From positions 383,441 through 447,440 of the forward strand of contig JAREIK010002979.1 of assembly GCA_029783825.1 (NCBI GenBank): 64,000 nt of DNA, in the 5' to 3' direction. The notes beneath the pieces are model-generated. The model did not search any database. It was not told the origin of the DNA and saw only the letters and a program-made list of their open reading frames with translations. Both the position numbers and the translations under genes were made by a program. The number at the start of each line of letters is the position of its first letter. The stretch's first letter is position 1. Shown piece after piece: positions 1-12,560 of the stretch. This stretch comes from Sapria himalayana. Its lineage: Eukaryota; Streptophyta; Magnoliopsida; Malpighiales; Rafflesiaceae.

Positions 1-2227
1 TTGAAAACATTGTCGAACAATTTTTTTCAATATGCATTACATCTAAGTTATGGTGAATTAAATTGGACTTTCAATAGGGCAAGTCCCAAACCAAACTACG
101 TTTCCTCCAGCCAAATAATTTTCCTATTGGTCCATTACTTCCATTAGCTTCCTTTTCAGTTACCTTCTTCAAACCCAAACTCTGAATCTATGTCATAATA
201 TCATCTCCTGAACAAACTGCTGGTGCAACTGTCATCACAGTTTTATTTTTTCGAAATGCAGTTCTATTTCTTCGAAATGGATGATTCATAGGTAGAAACT
301 TACGATAGTTATCAAAACATGACTGTTTACCACAAAATTTGAGGGTAAATGCATCCTAATATTTTATGCAATATGGGCATGTAAATTGTCCCGCAGTACT
401 CCAGCCAGACAACATTGAATATGCAAGAAAATCACTTTCCGTCCACATAAGGCCTGTCCTTATAATAAAATTTTGTTTCTTTAAGATATCATAAGTATTC
501 ATGCCAACATCTCATAAATAATTTAACTCTACAATAAGAGGCTGTAAGATAACATCCAACATGTATTTCAGATTTTTTGGCCTTGGAACCAATATTGAAA
601 AAAATATATATTGCTTCTTCATACACAACAATGGAGACAAGCTATAAGGTTTCATTATCACTAGCAATGTTGAACACTATTCTCCAGATTGCCCAAATGG
701 CTAAAATCCATCAGTGTAGAGACCCAATCTCACATTTCGAATTTCTGCTACAAAATCTTGATGTATATAATTAAAAGGCTTCTAAGCAGGTGAATTTGAT
801 GGATGACACACTACCCCATCTTCAACCTCAAGCTCAGAATTCCACCTCATATCATTTGCTGTAGCATTTGATGCATATAGTCTCTATACCCAAGGAATTA
901 ATGGAAAATAATATATCTTCTTAAAGACAATCTTCAATTTTTGTCACGTATCTATAGAGGTGTCAAACGGGCCGGGCCGGCGCGGCCCAGCACGAGGCAC
1001 GGCACGGTTCGGCCGTGCTTGGGCCGGCCCGGCACGATAAAAAAACGTGCCCGGGCCCGTGCCGTGCCCGGGCGAACAAACCACGTGCCGTGCCTGGCCC
1101 GGCACGGCTCGTGCCTTGGCACGGCACGCCGGCCCGCGTGCCTGCGTCGTGATTCGTGAGTCGCGACTCACGAGTCACGACTCACGGTCACGACTCACTG
1201 AGTCGTGACTCGTGACCCAACCGGGCCCCGCCCCCGGTAAAAAGACCGCGGGTCGGGTCCAAACAGACCCGACCCGCCCCGCCCCGCCTGCCCTGCCTTG
1301 CCGTGCGCCCGTGCCCGAGCGGGCCGGCACGGCACGGCACGGCCTTGCCGTGCCCACGAGCCGTGCCGTGCCCGAATTTAAAAAACCGTGCCCGGCACGG
1401 TAGCACGGTTGGGCACGTGAAAAACGGGCCGTGCCGTGCTGGGCCGGCCCGTTTGACACCTCTACGTATCTACAACACGAGGTGCCTTCCTAAATCGAGG
1501 ATGATCACAAAACATACACATAATTAAATCACTATCCCCGCCCCAATATAACATCCATCCATTTAAACAACAATCACTTTTTTTCACAAGTAGATCCATT
1601 CCTCATAGTAACTTTTTAGTGTTGTAAAAGTTGTTAGTGATCAATTATTATCAGGAACAATCTTTTTCATCAGTTCTATCACCTGATCAAATAATTTCTC
1701 AGACATATGATTTTATGACTTAATGCTCATTAGTCAAGCCACAAGTGATAATTACGAATGTGTTTTACAACCAGGCTACAACTCTTTATCTGCAGCTTTA
1801 AGCATTTCAAAAATTTCTAAGCTTCAGGATTAGGTGGTTCATCCACATAATCCATATTGAAGTCAGCACTAGCAGCTTCCGTGATCATTCTATTGTATGT
1901 GTTTGATGATTTTTCACCACACGCAAATGATTCAATACCCTCTATTTGGTCAATATTCAGAGTCATTGTACTTTCCTCATGATAAATCCAAACAAAATAA
2001 TTTGGCACAAAGTAATATTTAGCCAAATGATATCTTATAGTGTTTGCATCAGGAAAAGGGATATTTTGATACTTGCGATGATTACATGGACACTTAATTT
2101 TTTCTTCATCCATTAATCTCGATTGAGTACATGCAAAATTTGTGAATGTTTCAAGCCAAGTCAAAAAATATTTATTCAAGATTCCATTAATAACCCTTAT
2201 GTACATCCACTGATGATTTGATCTCAT
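1..2227 (-). pseudogene. CACTA TNP2-type transposase (Transpos_assoc + Transposase_21), decayed, partial
   Basis: Read leftwards, this is the first two thirds of a plant CACTA TNP2/TNPD transposase. The N-terminal transposase-associated domain lies at about 2210-1950 (KIKCPCNHRK, then NTIRYHLAKY and VPNYFVWIYHEES). It is followed by PGCKTHS near 1765, a region matching the family's LYW-E-D segment near 1545, and, past the inserted MITE, ANDMRWNSE and VVCHPSNSP near 830. The Transposase_21 core follows with SDFLAYSMLSGWSTAG (450-400), NHPFRRNRTAFRKNKT (285-235), LPYWKSNL (95-70) and DVMHIEK (50-30). In the family this protein binds element ends and cuts them. The frame is broken by several stops (one at 1817) and frameshifts, and the C-terminus lies outside the window. 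It cannot encode a functional protein. Confidence 0.9.
955..1464. mobile_element. Non-autonomous hAT MITE, GC-rich, with perfect 8-bp target duplication
   Basis: The element starts TAGAGGTGTCAAACGGGC and ends with its exact complement; the terminal match runs about 19 bases before the two copies diverge. It is flanked on both sides by the 8-bp duplication CGTATCTA (947-954 and 1465-1472), the size made by hAT transposases. The 510-bp body is extremely GC-rich (repeats of GGCACGG and GCCGGGC) in an otherwise AT-rich window and has no transposase. It also holds GTCGTGACTCACGAGT-type palindromes around 1150-1215. The ends match those of the 3.3-kb hAT at 21530-24823 and the fragment at 40104, and resemble rice nDart-type hAT elements as I remember them. 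It interrupts the TNP2 gene. Open frames inside it are composition artefacts. Confidence 0.93.
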
Positions 2228-2516
2228 TTGCCTAATTTTATTTACAAAAAATAATGCCCAATCATTATTTTGAATAAAAGATTTTATTACTTCAAAATAT
2301 ACAAATAATTAAATAAAATTACTTATAGATGAATTTTTAAAAATTAAATATTATGAATATCAAGGCAAAGCATTTGCAGAATCTACATAATAGATAAAAT
2401 AATTTTTAGCACGATAAAGATTAATAAATATCATAGATATACTAAATAAAGGGTGCAAAATGTGATAATACACAAGAAATAAAATCAAAATAGAAAGACA
2501 TTTAATGTTTGAAGGA
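2228..2516. other. AT-rich stretch upstream of TNP2; nothing recognised
   Basis: This AT-rich stretch separates the TNP2 remnant from the GA-rich leader of element A. It probably belongs to the 5' untranslated or promoter part of the transposase gene, but I see no motif that proves it. Confidence 0.4.
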
Positions 2517-2790
2517 AAAGAGGGAGAGATAGAGTGAGTGAAAGAGTTAAGTTGGGGGAGAGAGAGGGGCAGAGAAATGGGGTGTCAGGGAGAGAGAGGA
2601 GGGAGAGAGAGTGTGAGAGAAATGATGAAAGGGAGAGAGGTGAATAGACGGGGGGAGAGAGGGAGAGAGAGAGAGAGGGGGTGGAAAGAGAGAGAACAAG
2701 AAAAAAGAAGAGCGAGAAAAAAATTAACAATGGAGAGTGTGTGACATATAATGAAAAAGAGGAAGAGAATGAGAAAGAATTATAGAGAGA
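2517..2790. repeat. GA-rich (polypurine) leader tract of element A
   Basis: This is an imperfect (GA)n/(GGGAGA)n tract. The same kind of tract, followed by the same flanking block, occurs in element A' at 42448-42770, so it is a feature of this CACTA family and not a chance microsatellite. In minus-strand orientation it is a polypyrimidine stretch just upstream of the transposase gene. The Ser/Leu-rich frames it creates are not genes. Confidence 0.8.
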
Positions 2791-3055
2791 AAGAGAGACA
2801 CATAGAGAGTGTTGTGTTATAATGAAGAATTATATAAAAGAAAATATAAGTTCTTTAGTACAAACCTATCAAATATTACATTCTTTGTTATACATACGTT
2901 CATATTTGAGCCTAAGGACCAAGGGCTGGGATTAAGTAAGAGTACGGTCCTTATTTGTATTATACCATATATGAGCCTGATCAATGGACACTCTCATGCT
3001 ATGTGCTAACATATTATTGATATTATATCTTTAGCCATTTTATTTCAAGTTAGTT
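2791..3055. other. Conserved leader block shared with element A'
   Basis: This block, with landmarks such as ACAAACCTATCA, GTTATACATACGTTCATAT and a GGGCTGGGATTA-like core, is similar over its whole length to 42771-43020 in element A'. It sits between the GA tract and the 540-bp tandem repeat in both elements. It is non-coding. It may be part of the promoter or first intron of the CACTA genes, which is inference. Confidence 0.65.
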
Positions 3056-3985
3056 CAACAAAATAGTATTATCTCATATTTTATATGTTAGGATACATAT
3101 AGTAAATGTAGTTATAAATAGTTACATTTAGTTTAACATATAATTATATATAAATACATGCATACAAGTAGTTATAAGTAAATATAAATAAATGTACACA
3201 AAGTTATAAACAATTATATAGATTTACATATATGTATACATAATTAAAAATAAAGTTATATTTATTTATATAGAGTTTTTTAAAGTTATACAAATATTTA
3301 TATATAGTTATACACATTTAGTTAAACATTATGTTGTATGTTTTTATACATATACTTATAAATATAGTTACATTTGGTTATACATATAGTTACACGTATA
3401 GTTAAACTTATATTTATACATGTATGCATATATATTTTTTCATATAATTTCATATATTTATAAATAAAGTTATGTATAGGTATGGATATACTATAATACA
3501 ATTTTTATAATAATATATAAAAATCTATATTATATATATGTTGTTAATTATATATATATATATAGTTATTTATAAAGTTTTTATAGTTATGCATATAGTA
3601 AGATAGAATTATTAATAGTTATATGTTATTATACATATAATATATATAGTTATAAGAGTTTATATATCATTAAACATTTAGTTATATATATATATATATA
3701 TATTCATACGAGTAGTTATATTTAGTTATACATAAATAGATACAATGTTATAAACAAATATATAGATTTTCATATATGTATACATATATGTATAAATAGT
3801 TAAAAGATAGTTATATTTAATTATATAAAATTTTATTTAGTTTTATAAATATTTATATATAGTTCCACACATATAATTAAACATAATGTTTTATGTTTTA
3901 ATTCATGTAATTATAAATAAAGTTACATGTGGTTATACATTTGGTTACACATATAGTTGTACTTATATTTATACTTAAAATAATC
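3056..3985. repeat. Tandem repeat with a unit of about 540 bp, about 1.7 copies
   Basis: The sequence looks like random TATAGTTATACATA-type DNA, but landmarks recur at one distance. CATACAAGTAGTTATA at 3161 recurs at 3705 (544 bp), and AAACATTATGTTGTATG at 3324 recurs as AAACATAATGTTTTATG at 3879 (555 bp). The same unit is found at 11935-12560 and, with spacing of 540-541 bp, at 43031-44530. Confidence 0.75.
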
Positions 3986-6900
3986 AAATCCTACTTGCAT
4001 TACCATGATAAAGATTTTTGAATACAAGATTTCTAAAAAGTTACTAGTTGGATGGATGGTGGCATCATTAAATGGGGGTAAGCCCTGGGTTTGAACCTAT
4101 CATTGTTCTTCGAAGAAGTATATTTTGGTAAACCCTATGAGAATCAAAAATTGATTTTTGAATTTTGAAACTATTATTTTAAATTTAAATTTTTTAAAAA
4201 TTTCTATGAGATAAACGAAGTTGATGCATTTCAGTGCATAAAAAGTGGATAAAAGTTATAATGTTGTATGAAAAAATGTTAAGGGGTCCCAAAATCAAAA
4301 TATTTATGTTTTATTATAATTTTTAATTTTTATATAACAATTGGGGACCCAAATCCAAAATATTTATGATTTGGGTCTTCCAAATTACTATACTGATAAT
4401 TACCTTCCTTTATTCATACGATATGCATATACTCAAGTATGCATATGAGTTTATGCAGAAACTCAATTTTTCATAAATAAAAACTTATGCATATAGAGTT
4501 CATAAATAATCTGTATCCATAAACATATGCATAAACTCATTTTTGCAAACTGAGTAAGCTGAGACAAGTTTATGATAATGTTTTTTTTAATTATATTGGG
4601 ATAATAATGAGTATCCGAATTTAGGTACTAAAATATAACCCAAATCATAGATATATATTTTTGGATTCCATAACATAATTATCCAATATATATATGTGTA
4701 TATATATATATAGATTAAAGATGAAAATTTTAAGTTTTATTATTATTATTATTATTGTTGTGGATGAATTCCATTTCTTTTCAAAGTTAGATAAAAATTA
4801 GTGCAATTTTTGGAAGCAACAAATTATAAAGAATAGTTCTTTCATTGTCAAGAAATCTATTTAATAAAATTTTTAAATGGAACTAATTTAAGAAAATACT
4901 TCTCAGAGCAATATTCCTACCATTTAGTGGTATCAATGCATATATTAAATTGTTTTTGTTATTTTGTTTTGTAATTTAAGAGATGCAAGCCTAATCTTTT
5001 GTTCTATTTGATGATTAGAATGAATTGGATTTCTTATTATGCATGTAATTGCTACTTAAGAGCTATAAGGCTACTCTATTTTCATTTTTTTTATCTCTCA
5101 ATAATTTGGATTTTTTAGGCTCCTTTGCAAGACTAATAATTATTCTTGATCACTATTTATTTTTGATATTTCCTTAATTGCTATGTGATCACCTCAAAAA
5201 CATACAAAATACCTTTATGTAGCATCATAAGCAAGGTCTCTTTGTTCAGGCTTATTTGTTGTGCCATACAAAACTATAATAAAACCTTGATTTATCATTT
5301 TCATTATACATGATGAATAGTTTTATACTTAGTCCCTTACAAGGGATTTGAACATAATGCAGGTTGATGTGTAGAATTTAGCTTGGGTTTATGTTGGCTC
5401 TTAACCTGTCGACTTGCATTCCTACAAACAATTTAGAAATATTAAAAATTTTAAGATATAATAAATAAAAAAATTGATAATATGGCATACATATCTTATA
5501 AGTGACAAATCTATTTTTCAAATTAAATTTATAATATTTTTTCTTTGGTTCAAATTAGAAACGTAATCAAATTATGGTGCTAGAATGAATATAATCAACC
5601 ATCATATGACTTATGAAATGTCATCCCTCCAGTGGCTATTTAGCTAGCATGAAGTGAATATAAATCATTCTAGCCATAGAAATCATAATAAATCTTTCTT
5701 TTATGGTGCAATATAAAGGGATGGACAAATTTACTTTTCAATTATTGATCATGCAATAAATACAAGTGGCTCAGACAACATTGAGAAGTAATTGTTTGAT
5801 ATGAGTACATAATGAGTTTATAATGACTCAGAATAATTTAAGGATGACATTACACGAGGGTTTATCATCAAGATCCTAGGGCACTCTCATTCAAGGGATG
5901 TAATGTGCTTAATTTGATTAGTTAAATTTCATATGATTTAAAATACTTTAAATTCCAATATTAGATGCTTTTGCATTCTTAATCATAAGTTTTTACAATT
6001 TTTATAAATTACTTATAAATTATAGTAAAAGTTTATGTTTATTGTTTCTATAGTTATATAGATATAGTTATGTTTAAATAGTTTGCGTAAACTATTTTTA
6101 TAGTTATATATATATATAGTTATGTTTAAACACACTTATATAAAGCACACTTATATTTATGTATACTATTTTTGTATACAGTATGTAATTATGTATATTG
6201 AAGAAGTTATTAATTCGGCATACCTACTATGCACCATCAAAATCCACACAATGACAATTCATTATATCACAAATGCATGAATATGTATATGATTAAGTAT
6301 ATATACGCAATCCAATAACACCACCATGAATAAAAGAGAAGAATTTGGAAACAATAAATAACAGAATCAATACGCATAAGCTTAATCAAGATAATCAATA
6401 ATTAATATATAAAACATACCTCAAAACAAATAAAAATTAAAAGTTAAACCTCGATTATATGTTAATGCATTGGTGTCGAGGGATTGATGGCCGAATGTGG
6501 AGGTTCACTTCACTTAATGTTGAAGAATATCGGGTCTCGACGTGAATGTAAATAGTAGCAAATTTTTTATATTTTTAATTATTAAAACACTAAATAAACA
6601 ATACATATATATATAATCAAAAAGACTCATTAATTTTATTTACTATCAAAATTTTTTCAACAAAATTAATATGTGTGTAGCAAGGTACAAATGAAAAACA
6701 AACACCTTACAATTTTTTATTATATTATTAATTAAATAATAAATATATAAACAATTAAAAAAATATATGTTTAGCCTTATAAAAAAATATCAAATAGGTA
6801 CAATATTAACAAACTCTATATAATAAGAGATAAATGAAAAAATAATTTGTCTTCTAGTCACTCGCTTAAGAGTTATAAAATACTATTAATGTTAAAAAAT

Positions 6901-7740
6901 ATATAAAAATTTATATTTTATTGTTATAAATTTTTAAGAATTCATATTAATTTTTACAAAGATAATATGAAATAATTTTAAAGGCATAATTTTCATTGAT
7001 ATCATTAATAATTTTTAAAAATCAAAAAATTACTTAATGTGAGAAGAAAATTAAAATAAATTATATTTATTATTTTAATAAAAACTTAATGTTAAAAACT
7101 AATAGTAAAAATATTACTAAATTGTTTAATTTGTATAAATTTTTTTAATAGCAAACATCTATGTATTTATTAATAAATATTAATTTATTTTCTTTTAACT
7201 TTATTAAAAAAAATTTATTTTTATTATATTTCAATATTTTTAAAATTTGTATTATTTATTTATTTAAAAGTTTTCTATAATAATAATATTTTTTTACTTA
7301 TAATAATATTAATTTTTACTTTTTTATTCATCAATTTAGATAATTTTGAAAATATTTTCTATTTTATTATACAATGAATTAATTTACATTTATATTAATA
7401 GAAATTTTAATATATATTAATTTAATTTTTTTAAATATAGAAAAAAAATATTATTCTTATTGAATTTATTATTTAATGTTACTTTAATACAAATGTTTAA
7501 GTTTCTTATTTTAAAATTTTAGATAAATTTTTTGTATTCATAAAAATAGTTAATTTAGTCATTATTAATATATATAATTGTTTTTTGTATTTTTATAATT
7601 TATAAATTATTTTTTTATGATATAATTTTTTTATGATTTTATGATGAGAATGTATCTTTCAAGGATTGCTCATCTATAGACCATTAATATACATTTAATA
7701 AACTAAATTAAATAAAATATTAAAACAAATAATAAATAAA
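3986..7740. other. AT-rich internal DNA of element A; no gene recognised
   Basis: This is about 3.7 kb of AT-rich DNA with stops in every frame. Landmarks are a possible tRNA-like B-box (GGGTTTGAACCT near 4090), a short (TTA)n run at 4738-4756, and a block at about 6560-6760 (GTGTGTAGCAAGGTACAAAT) that matches inverted DNA in element C at about 56700-56900. The match shows that A and C share this part of the CACTA arm. At 7640-7735 lies a conserved box found in all four elements. Confidence 0.6.
7640..7735. other. Conserved CACTA box (copy in A)
   Basis: The core TTTCAAGGATTGCTCATCTA, followed by TAGACCATTAAT and an ATTAAATAAAATATTAAAA tail, is preserved at 32818-32912 (B), 46508-46600 (A') and, inverted, about 55675-55770 (C). 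The flanking AT-rich DNA is much less similar. It lies 0.5-1.2 kb from each CACTA terminus. A binding or processing role is possible but not shown. Confidence 0.7.
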
Positions 7741-7749
7741 GAAAATTAA

Positions 7750-8817
7750 ATAATTAAATATTGTCTAGGAAAATACCATCGCTAAATCCATAGTTAAATT
7801 ACGGATCTTATAAGCTAGAAAAAATTCATCGCTATATTACGAATTTTATTAGATAGAGAAAATCAATCGCTAAATTATAAATTGGATTAGCTAGGAAAAT
7901 TCTGTCGCTAAATAAGTCACAAAATTAAGCATTTTATTTTGTAGAGAAATTTCATCGCTAAATACGTTGCAAAATTGAGGATTTTATTTTCTAGAGAAAT
8001 TTCATCATTAAATCCGTCACTAATTTACGTATTTTATTAGCTAGGAAAATTTGGTCGCTAAATCCGTAGTTATAATATAGAATTTATTAGCTAGCAAAAA
8101 TCCATCGCTAAATCCGTAGCTAAATTAATGCTTTTATTAGCCAAGGTAAATCCGTCGCTAAATATGTAGCTAAAATATGGATTTTATTAGGCAGGGAAAA
8201 TCCGTCGTTAAATCCGTAGATAAAATACATATTTTATTAGCTAGGGAAAATTTGTCACTAAATCATAGCTAAATCAAGGATTTTATTAGCAAGGGAAAAT
8301 CTATCATTAAATCAATAATTTTATTAGCTAGGGAAAATCTGTCTCTAAATCTATCGCTAAATCAATCATTTTATTAGCTAGGGAAAATCTATCGCTAATT
8401 CCGTCGCTAAATCAAGTATTTTATTAGCTAGGGAAAATCTTTCGCTAAATCCGTTGCTAATTTCAGGCTTTTATTAGGGAGAGATATTCCGTCGCTAAAT
8501 CCATCGCTAAATTCCCCGCTTTTCTTGAGCGGAATTTACCAAAATTTTATGTCGCTAATCCGTCAGTAAATTCCCCACTTTTCTTGAGTGGAATTTACGA
8601 AAATTTTTCGTCGCTAATCTGTCACTATATTCCCCACTTTTCTTGAACGGAATTTACAAAGACTTTTCCCTCGCTAATTCGTTGCTAATCCGTTGTATTT
8701 TTTTTTTCAAAGAAAAATCATAAATCCCTTGCTATTCCCTAGCTAATCACTTGCAATTTTAATAGGGATTGATCCCTAGCTAAAATTCATTAGCTAAATC
8801 AATATTTTCTTGTAGTG
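7750..8817. repeat. CACTA subterminal repeat array and right terminus of element A
   Basis: From 7750 to about 8500 there are roughly a dozen units built on TTAGCTAGGGAAAATC, TCGCTAAATCCGTCGCTAAAT and GATTTTATTAG, spaced about 55-60 bp. At about 8510-8690 follow three units of about 64 bp built on TTCCCCACTTTTCTTGAG and GGAATTTAC. The terminus TTTTCTTGTAGTG ends at 8817. In plant CACTA elements arrays like this are the binding sites of the TNPA-type protein. The Ac/Spm-like role is family knowledge; the array is seen directly. Confidence 0.88.
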
Positions 8818-10320
8818 GAAATTGAAGTTGAAATGAAAATAGGCTGCATGGTATTGAATTTATGCACACATGTAGGTTTATATAGAAATCCACCGAAGCA
8901 AGGAAACCTGAAAAAAACCAAAGAAAATAATGAGAAAAAAATTGTAATGCACAAGAAAAGAACACAAGGTAGCTCACCTTTGTATTCCATTCCCCACTTT
9001 GAGTTTTATAATGACTATCTTCTCAGTCAAGTTGTTAAGAAATGGCTTGGGATTAACGGGGATGGTCTACAATATTCAGCAATAAAAAAACTAATAAACG
9101 GTGCTATCATTCTCGTATGCATCAAATATTTCTCTGCATTAATGTAAAAATTCATAGGCATGTATATATGCAATATACATGCATGCAACATGATTATATT
9201 ATACCTATATGTGTCCAAACACACACATGCACACACTATTTTTCTATCTTCTCATATTTTTTTATCTTATCCATATAATGCACCTTTCTAGATCACCTGA
9301 ACCATTGATACATGGAAATGGTCATTACCAAAAATCAAAATCTTTTTTTTCTAATCTACATATATCCCTCATGAAGTAAATTTTATTATTAAGTTTTTTG
9401 CTTGAAAAAACTATAAGGAAAGTTTTTTTGGAAAAATAAATGATTATTTAAAAGAATATTTGATGGTTGTGAGCATGAATAGTTAATCTTGCTTTGATGC
9501 ACAAGAAATCAAAGCTAGTATTAATATCATTCACGAAAGCATAAAACCTATGAATATCCTGTGTACACAAAAAATTATATCAAACAAGAAAACATGATTA
9601 CTACTTCATACAAATTTTTTTTACCACTCATTATCATCATTGATATCTTATCTCAACACAATTGTGAACAGATGTTACTCTAACCATAAGAACATGAATT
9701 CAATCAACAAGAATACCATATATACATTATCAGGATGCTTTTCAAATCACCTATCATGATGTTCGAATAGATGTCTTATATGCACTCCATTTCCAATATT
9801 ATAGCCCATCTAGCTTCTGTACACAACTTCCCAGTTTCAATGCATACAGTTTGTCAATAATGTAATCTGATCCGCCTTGATAAGAAGGGTCTATGCCCAA
9901 TGCAAGCAACCAAATCAAATTAAAAACAAATAAAACAAAAAAAACAAAAACTTTCATAGCTTAATGTTATGCCAAGCCTTTTACAAGCTCATAAAGAAAT
10001 CAAAATCTTGCCTTTTGCTTGTTTATGAGGTCGTAGAGTATCTTATCTGGCTCATTAAACACAGATTCCGTAACATCCACCTCTATGGGTCACATATGGC
10101 ATTGATGTATTAGGAATCGAGGCCTAAGCCATGTGAGTAATGATTTCAATAACACACACTGGGAGTGCTATTGTTTTGATAACATACAATGAGCATGGAA
10201 AGATTTGCATAGCACACAATGTGTGGGTAATCATTTTAGCAAGAGCACAGTGTATGCACTCCTTCTAAGAGTTTACATCTCTTTCCGACACATCCCGCCT
10301 AGAGTTTATCTTTCCCTGGG

Positions 10321-10516
10321 GTCACTTTTAATACCATGTAAAACATAAAATCACACAACATAAAATAAATATAATACACTTGATGAATAACCTCATACAA
10401 ACATAGCTTTTTATATAACATGTTATTTTTATTAGGGCAACTCACATAATGTATAACCTCTATAGCACTCTCAAAGTGTACCTGTGTGTGCCAGGCATGC
10501 CTCAATGTGTAAGACA
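10321..10516 (-). mobile_element. LTR remnant with degraded Met-tRNA primer site (copy 1)
   Basis: On the minus strand a 180-bp segment starts TGTCTTACACATTGAGG and ends TTTTACA, directly followed by TGGTATTAAAAGTGAC, a mutated form of the TGGTATCAGAGC primer-binding site for initiator Met-tRNA used by Copia and TRIM elements. TG...CA ends, size and position fit a short LTR. No second LTR or polyprotein is visible here, so this is a partial or solo copy. The copy at 29331-29524 has a better primer site. Confidence 0.6.
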
Positions 10517-10627
10517 TGATAATTCTTCTTCCAAAAAGCTATCAATAGAACAACCTATCAATTGATAAAATAGAGAACATGGCACCCAGCAAAACATAAG
10601 CAATATCACAAACATCGTGCTCATCAA

Positions 10628-10775
10628 TAAGATAGTTATATACAGTATATATATACATATAATACTGTAGTGTATATGTACATATACTGAGTATATATGT
10701 ACATATATACTATAATATATAAACATATACACTGCAGTATATATGGATGTCTTATAGATATAGAACACTAGGTAT
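10628..10775. repeat. Palindromic TATATGTACATATA minisatellite
   Basis: Repeated self-complementary blocks of the form AGTATATATGTACATATATACT make up this stretch. Related blocks occur at 12735-12805, 13425-13600 and 29640-29775. They could form hairpins or cruciforms. No coding role is likely. Confidence 0.75.
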
Positions 10776-11130
10776 AGATATAAATATAGAATAGTAGGTA
10801 AAGTATTATCCCATTTATACTTCACAATGAAGGCACAAAAGATCACCATCAACATTAATAAGAATTGTGAATATTATTTAAATTTTTGAAAATATATCTA
10901 AAAACTTATATAGGAAGACCTGGAAGACAAGCCACGAGCCATGTTTGGCACATCAAAGTTTGAACCCTGTCTCCCTACAACCAAAACTTTTTCCCGGTCC
11001 TAAGGCCTATAAGGTGGTTGCTCTGCCTCGCCACTCCCAGTAGCACCATGATCCTGTGCATCTTTCCTAGAACTTTCTTCTCCTCTCCATGTGCTTGCAT
11101 CAATGATTTTGATCGCTTAGCTTCAAATAG

Positions 11131-11694
11131 CAAAATTTTTATTATGATTCAACTTAATCTTGGAATATTAAAATAAAAAATAAAGAATAAATTACTGGAA
11201 TGGAGATCCAATGCTTTACAATAATATTGTTGCAAAGAATATGAAAAAATAATATTGTTATTGTATTTCAATGATTTACAATAATATTTAAATAAGCATA
11301 TGATAATATTTTAACAACTTTCATTTATTAGTAATAAAGTTTGATAATACACAAAATTCAATTAGAATAAATAAAACAAAGTGTCTTGATGTATTCTAAA
11401 GATATACAATTGTATTCCATATATATTGATGATTTATATTTAGTTTTATTTATTACAATTTTTTTTAAAATGTAACAAATTTTTTAATATGAATAAATGG
11501 TTTAAATTAAAATTAAATGAAGTTCAATGATGCTTGATATGTTTGTTAATATTCATGTCTCAGTTTTTTTTCAATGAATTTTAATGAGCTTGGTAATTAA
11601 TCGATAATTTATAACATTATTCCACATGTGTTCAATAAAATATATATATCTACACACAAAAAACAATATATATAAATAGTATATTTATATATAA

Positions 11695-11745
<51 letters not shown>

Positions 11746-11934
11746 ATATATATATATATTATTAACATCAATTAAAAGTATGTATATATGTATATATATA
11801 TTTACACATCAAAAACCAAAAGCTCGATACACTCATTCTTGAGATAAATGTGAGCCTGCTTGGAGGTTGCAAGTTAAACCTCAACAAGCAACTAAAAAAT
11901 GGTCAGGATAAGAAATCATGCCTCATTTCGTTAT
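11131..11934. other. AT-rich DNA with (TA)n microsatellite; no gene
   Basis: This is AT-rich filler with a (TA)n run at about 11699-11760. I find no transposon terminus or coding signal. Confidence 0.6.
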
Positions 11935-12560
11935 ATTAAATTATATAAAGTTTTATATAGTTATACATATATATATAAATAGTTATACACATATAGTTAA
12001 ACATAATGTTATATGGTGTTATACATGTAATTATAAATATAGTTACATGTGGTTATACATATAGTTACACATATAGTTATACTTTTATTTATACATGTAG
12101 GTATATATATTTTTTCATATAATTTTATATATTTATACATATAATTATGTATAGGTATAGATATAATAAAATACATTTTTATATACTAATATATAATTAT
12201 ATTTATTAAATACATGTTGTTAATTATATATTTAAATTTAGTTATGTATAATGTTTTTATAGATATACATATAGTCAAGGATAATTATTTATAGTTATAT
12301 GTTCTTATACATATAGTATCTTTAGTTAAAAATAAAGTTATATATAGTTAAACATATAATTGATATATAGATATAATCATACAAGTAGTTATAAGTAGTT
12401 ATACATAAATATATACAAAGTTATAAACAAATATATAGATTTTTATATATGCATATATATATATATATATATATGTATACATAGTTACAAATAAAGTTAT
12501 ATTTAATTATATAGACTGTTACATAGTAATAAAATATTTATATATAGTTATACACACTAA
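11935..12560. repeat. 540-bp CACTA leader repeat, about 1.15 copies
   Basis: It contains AAACATAATGTTATATG near 11998 and CATACAAGTAGTTATAAG at 12378, in the same order and spacing as the units at 3056-3985 and 43031-44530. It is a stray piece of the CACTA leader satellite, so another element of this family lies broken up in the 9-14 kb region. Confidence 0.7.

Larger units (their letters stand above)
1..8817 (-). mobile_element. CACTA (En/Spm) element A, 5' part; left end outside window
   Basis: The right terminus is seen directly: the sequence ends TTTTCTTGTAGTG at 8817, the complement of the plant CACTA inverted repeat CACTACAAGAAAA. Moving left there are about 900 bp of subterminal repeats, AT-rich DNA, tandem 540-bp units, a GA-rich leader and then a TNP2-type transposase reading leftwards off the window. 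The opposite terminus is not in view, so length and target duplication cannot be checked. The DNA to the right (8818 on) matches 27804 on starting exactly at this terminus, which shows that A inserted into a copy of that repeat. The coding part is decayed, so the element is non-autonomous today. Confidence 0.85.
8818..11130. repeat. 2.3-kb dispersed repeat, copy 1 (direct copy at 27804-30130)
   Basis: This segment is colinear with 27804-30130 in the same orientation, for example GGTATTGAATTTATGCACAC versus GGTATTGAAAATTTGCACAC near the start and TGCTTGCATCAATGATTTTGAT near the end. Similarity starts at the CACTA terminus at 8817 and fades at about 11130. It contains an LTR remnant (10337-10516) and palindromic TATATGTACATATA repeats (10628-10775). 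Short open frames differ between the two copies, so I find no conserved protein. Confidence 0.85.

Noticed and set aside
941..1527. Overlapping Arg/Pro/Gly/Ala-rich open frames on both strands
   Set aside because: They all lie in the GC-rich hAT MITE, where stops are rare by composition.
2485..2744. Ser/Leu-rich and Arg/Glu-rich open frames in GA tracts (also 42373-42803)
   Set aside because: They are translations of an imperfect GA repeat and are open on both strands.
4020..4150. tRNA gene or tRNA-derived SINE, from GGGTTTGAACCT
   Set aside because: Only a B-box-like motif is seen. There is no convincing A-box, cloverleaf or A-rich tail.
7750..8700. CRISPR-like or operator array from regularly spaced GCTAAAT units
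   Set aside because: The units end at a CACTA terminus and recur at the ends of the other elements, so they are transposon subterminal repeats.
10960..11060. SINE head or tRNA-like segment with GTTTGAACCCTG
   Set aside because: The A-box is not convincing and the segment is part of the 2.3-kb repeat; too weak to call.
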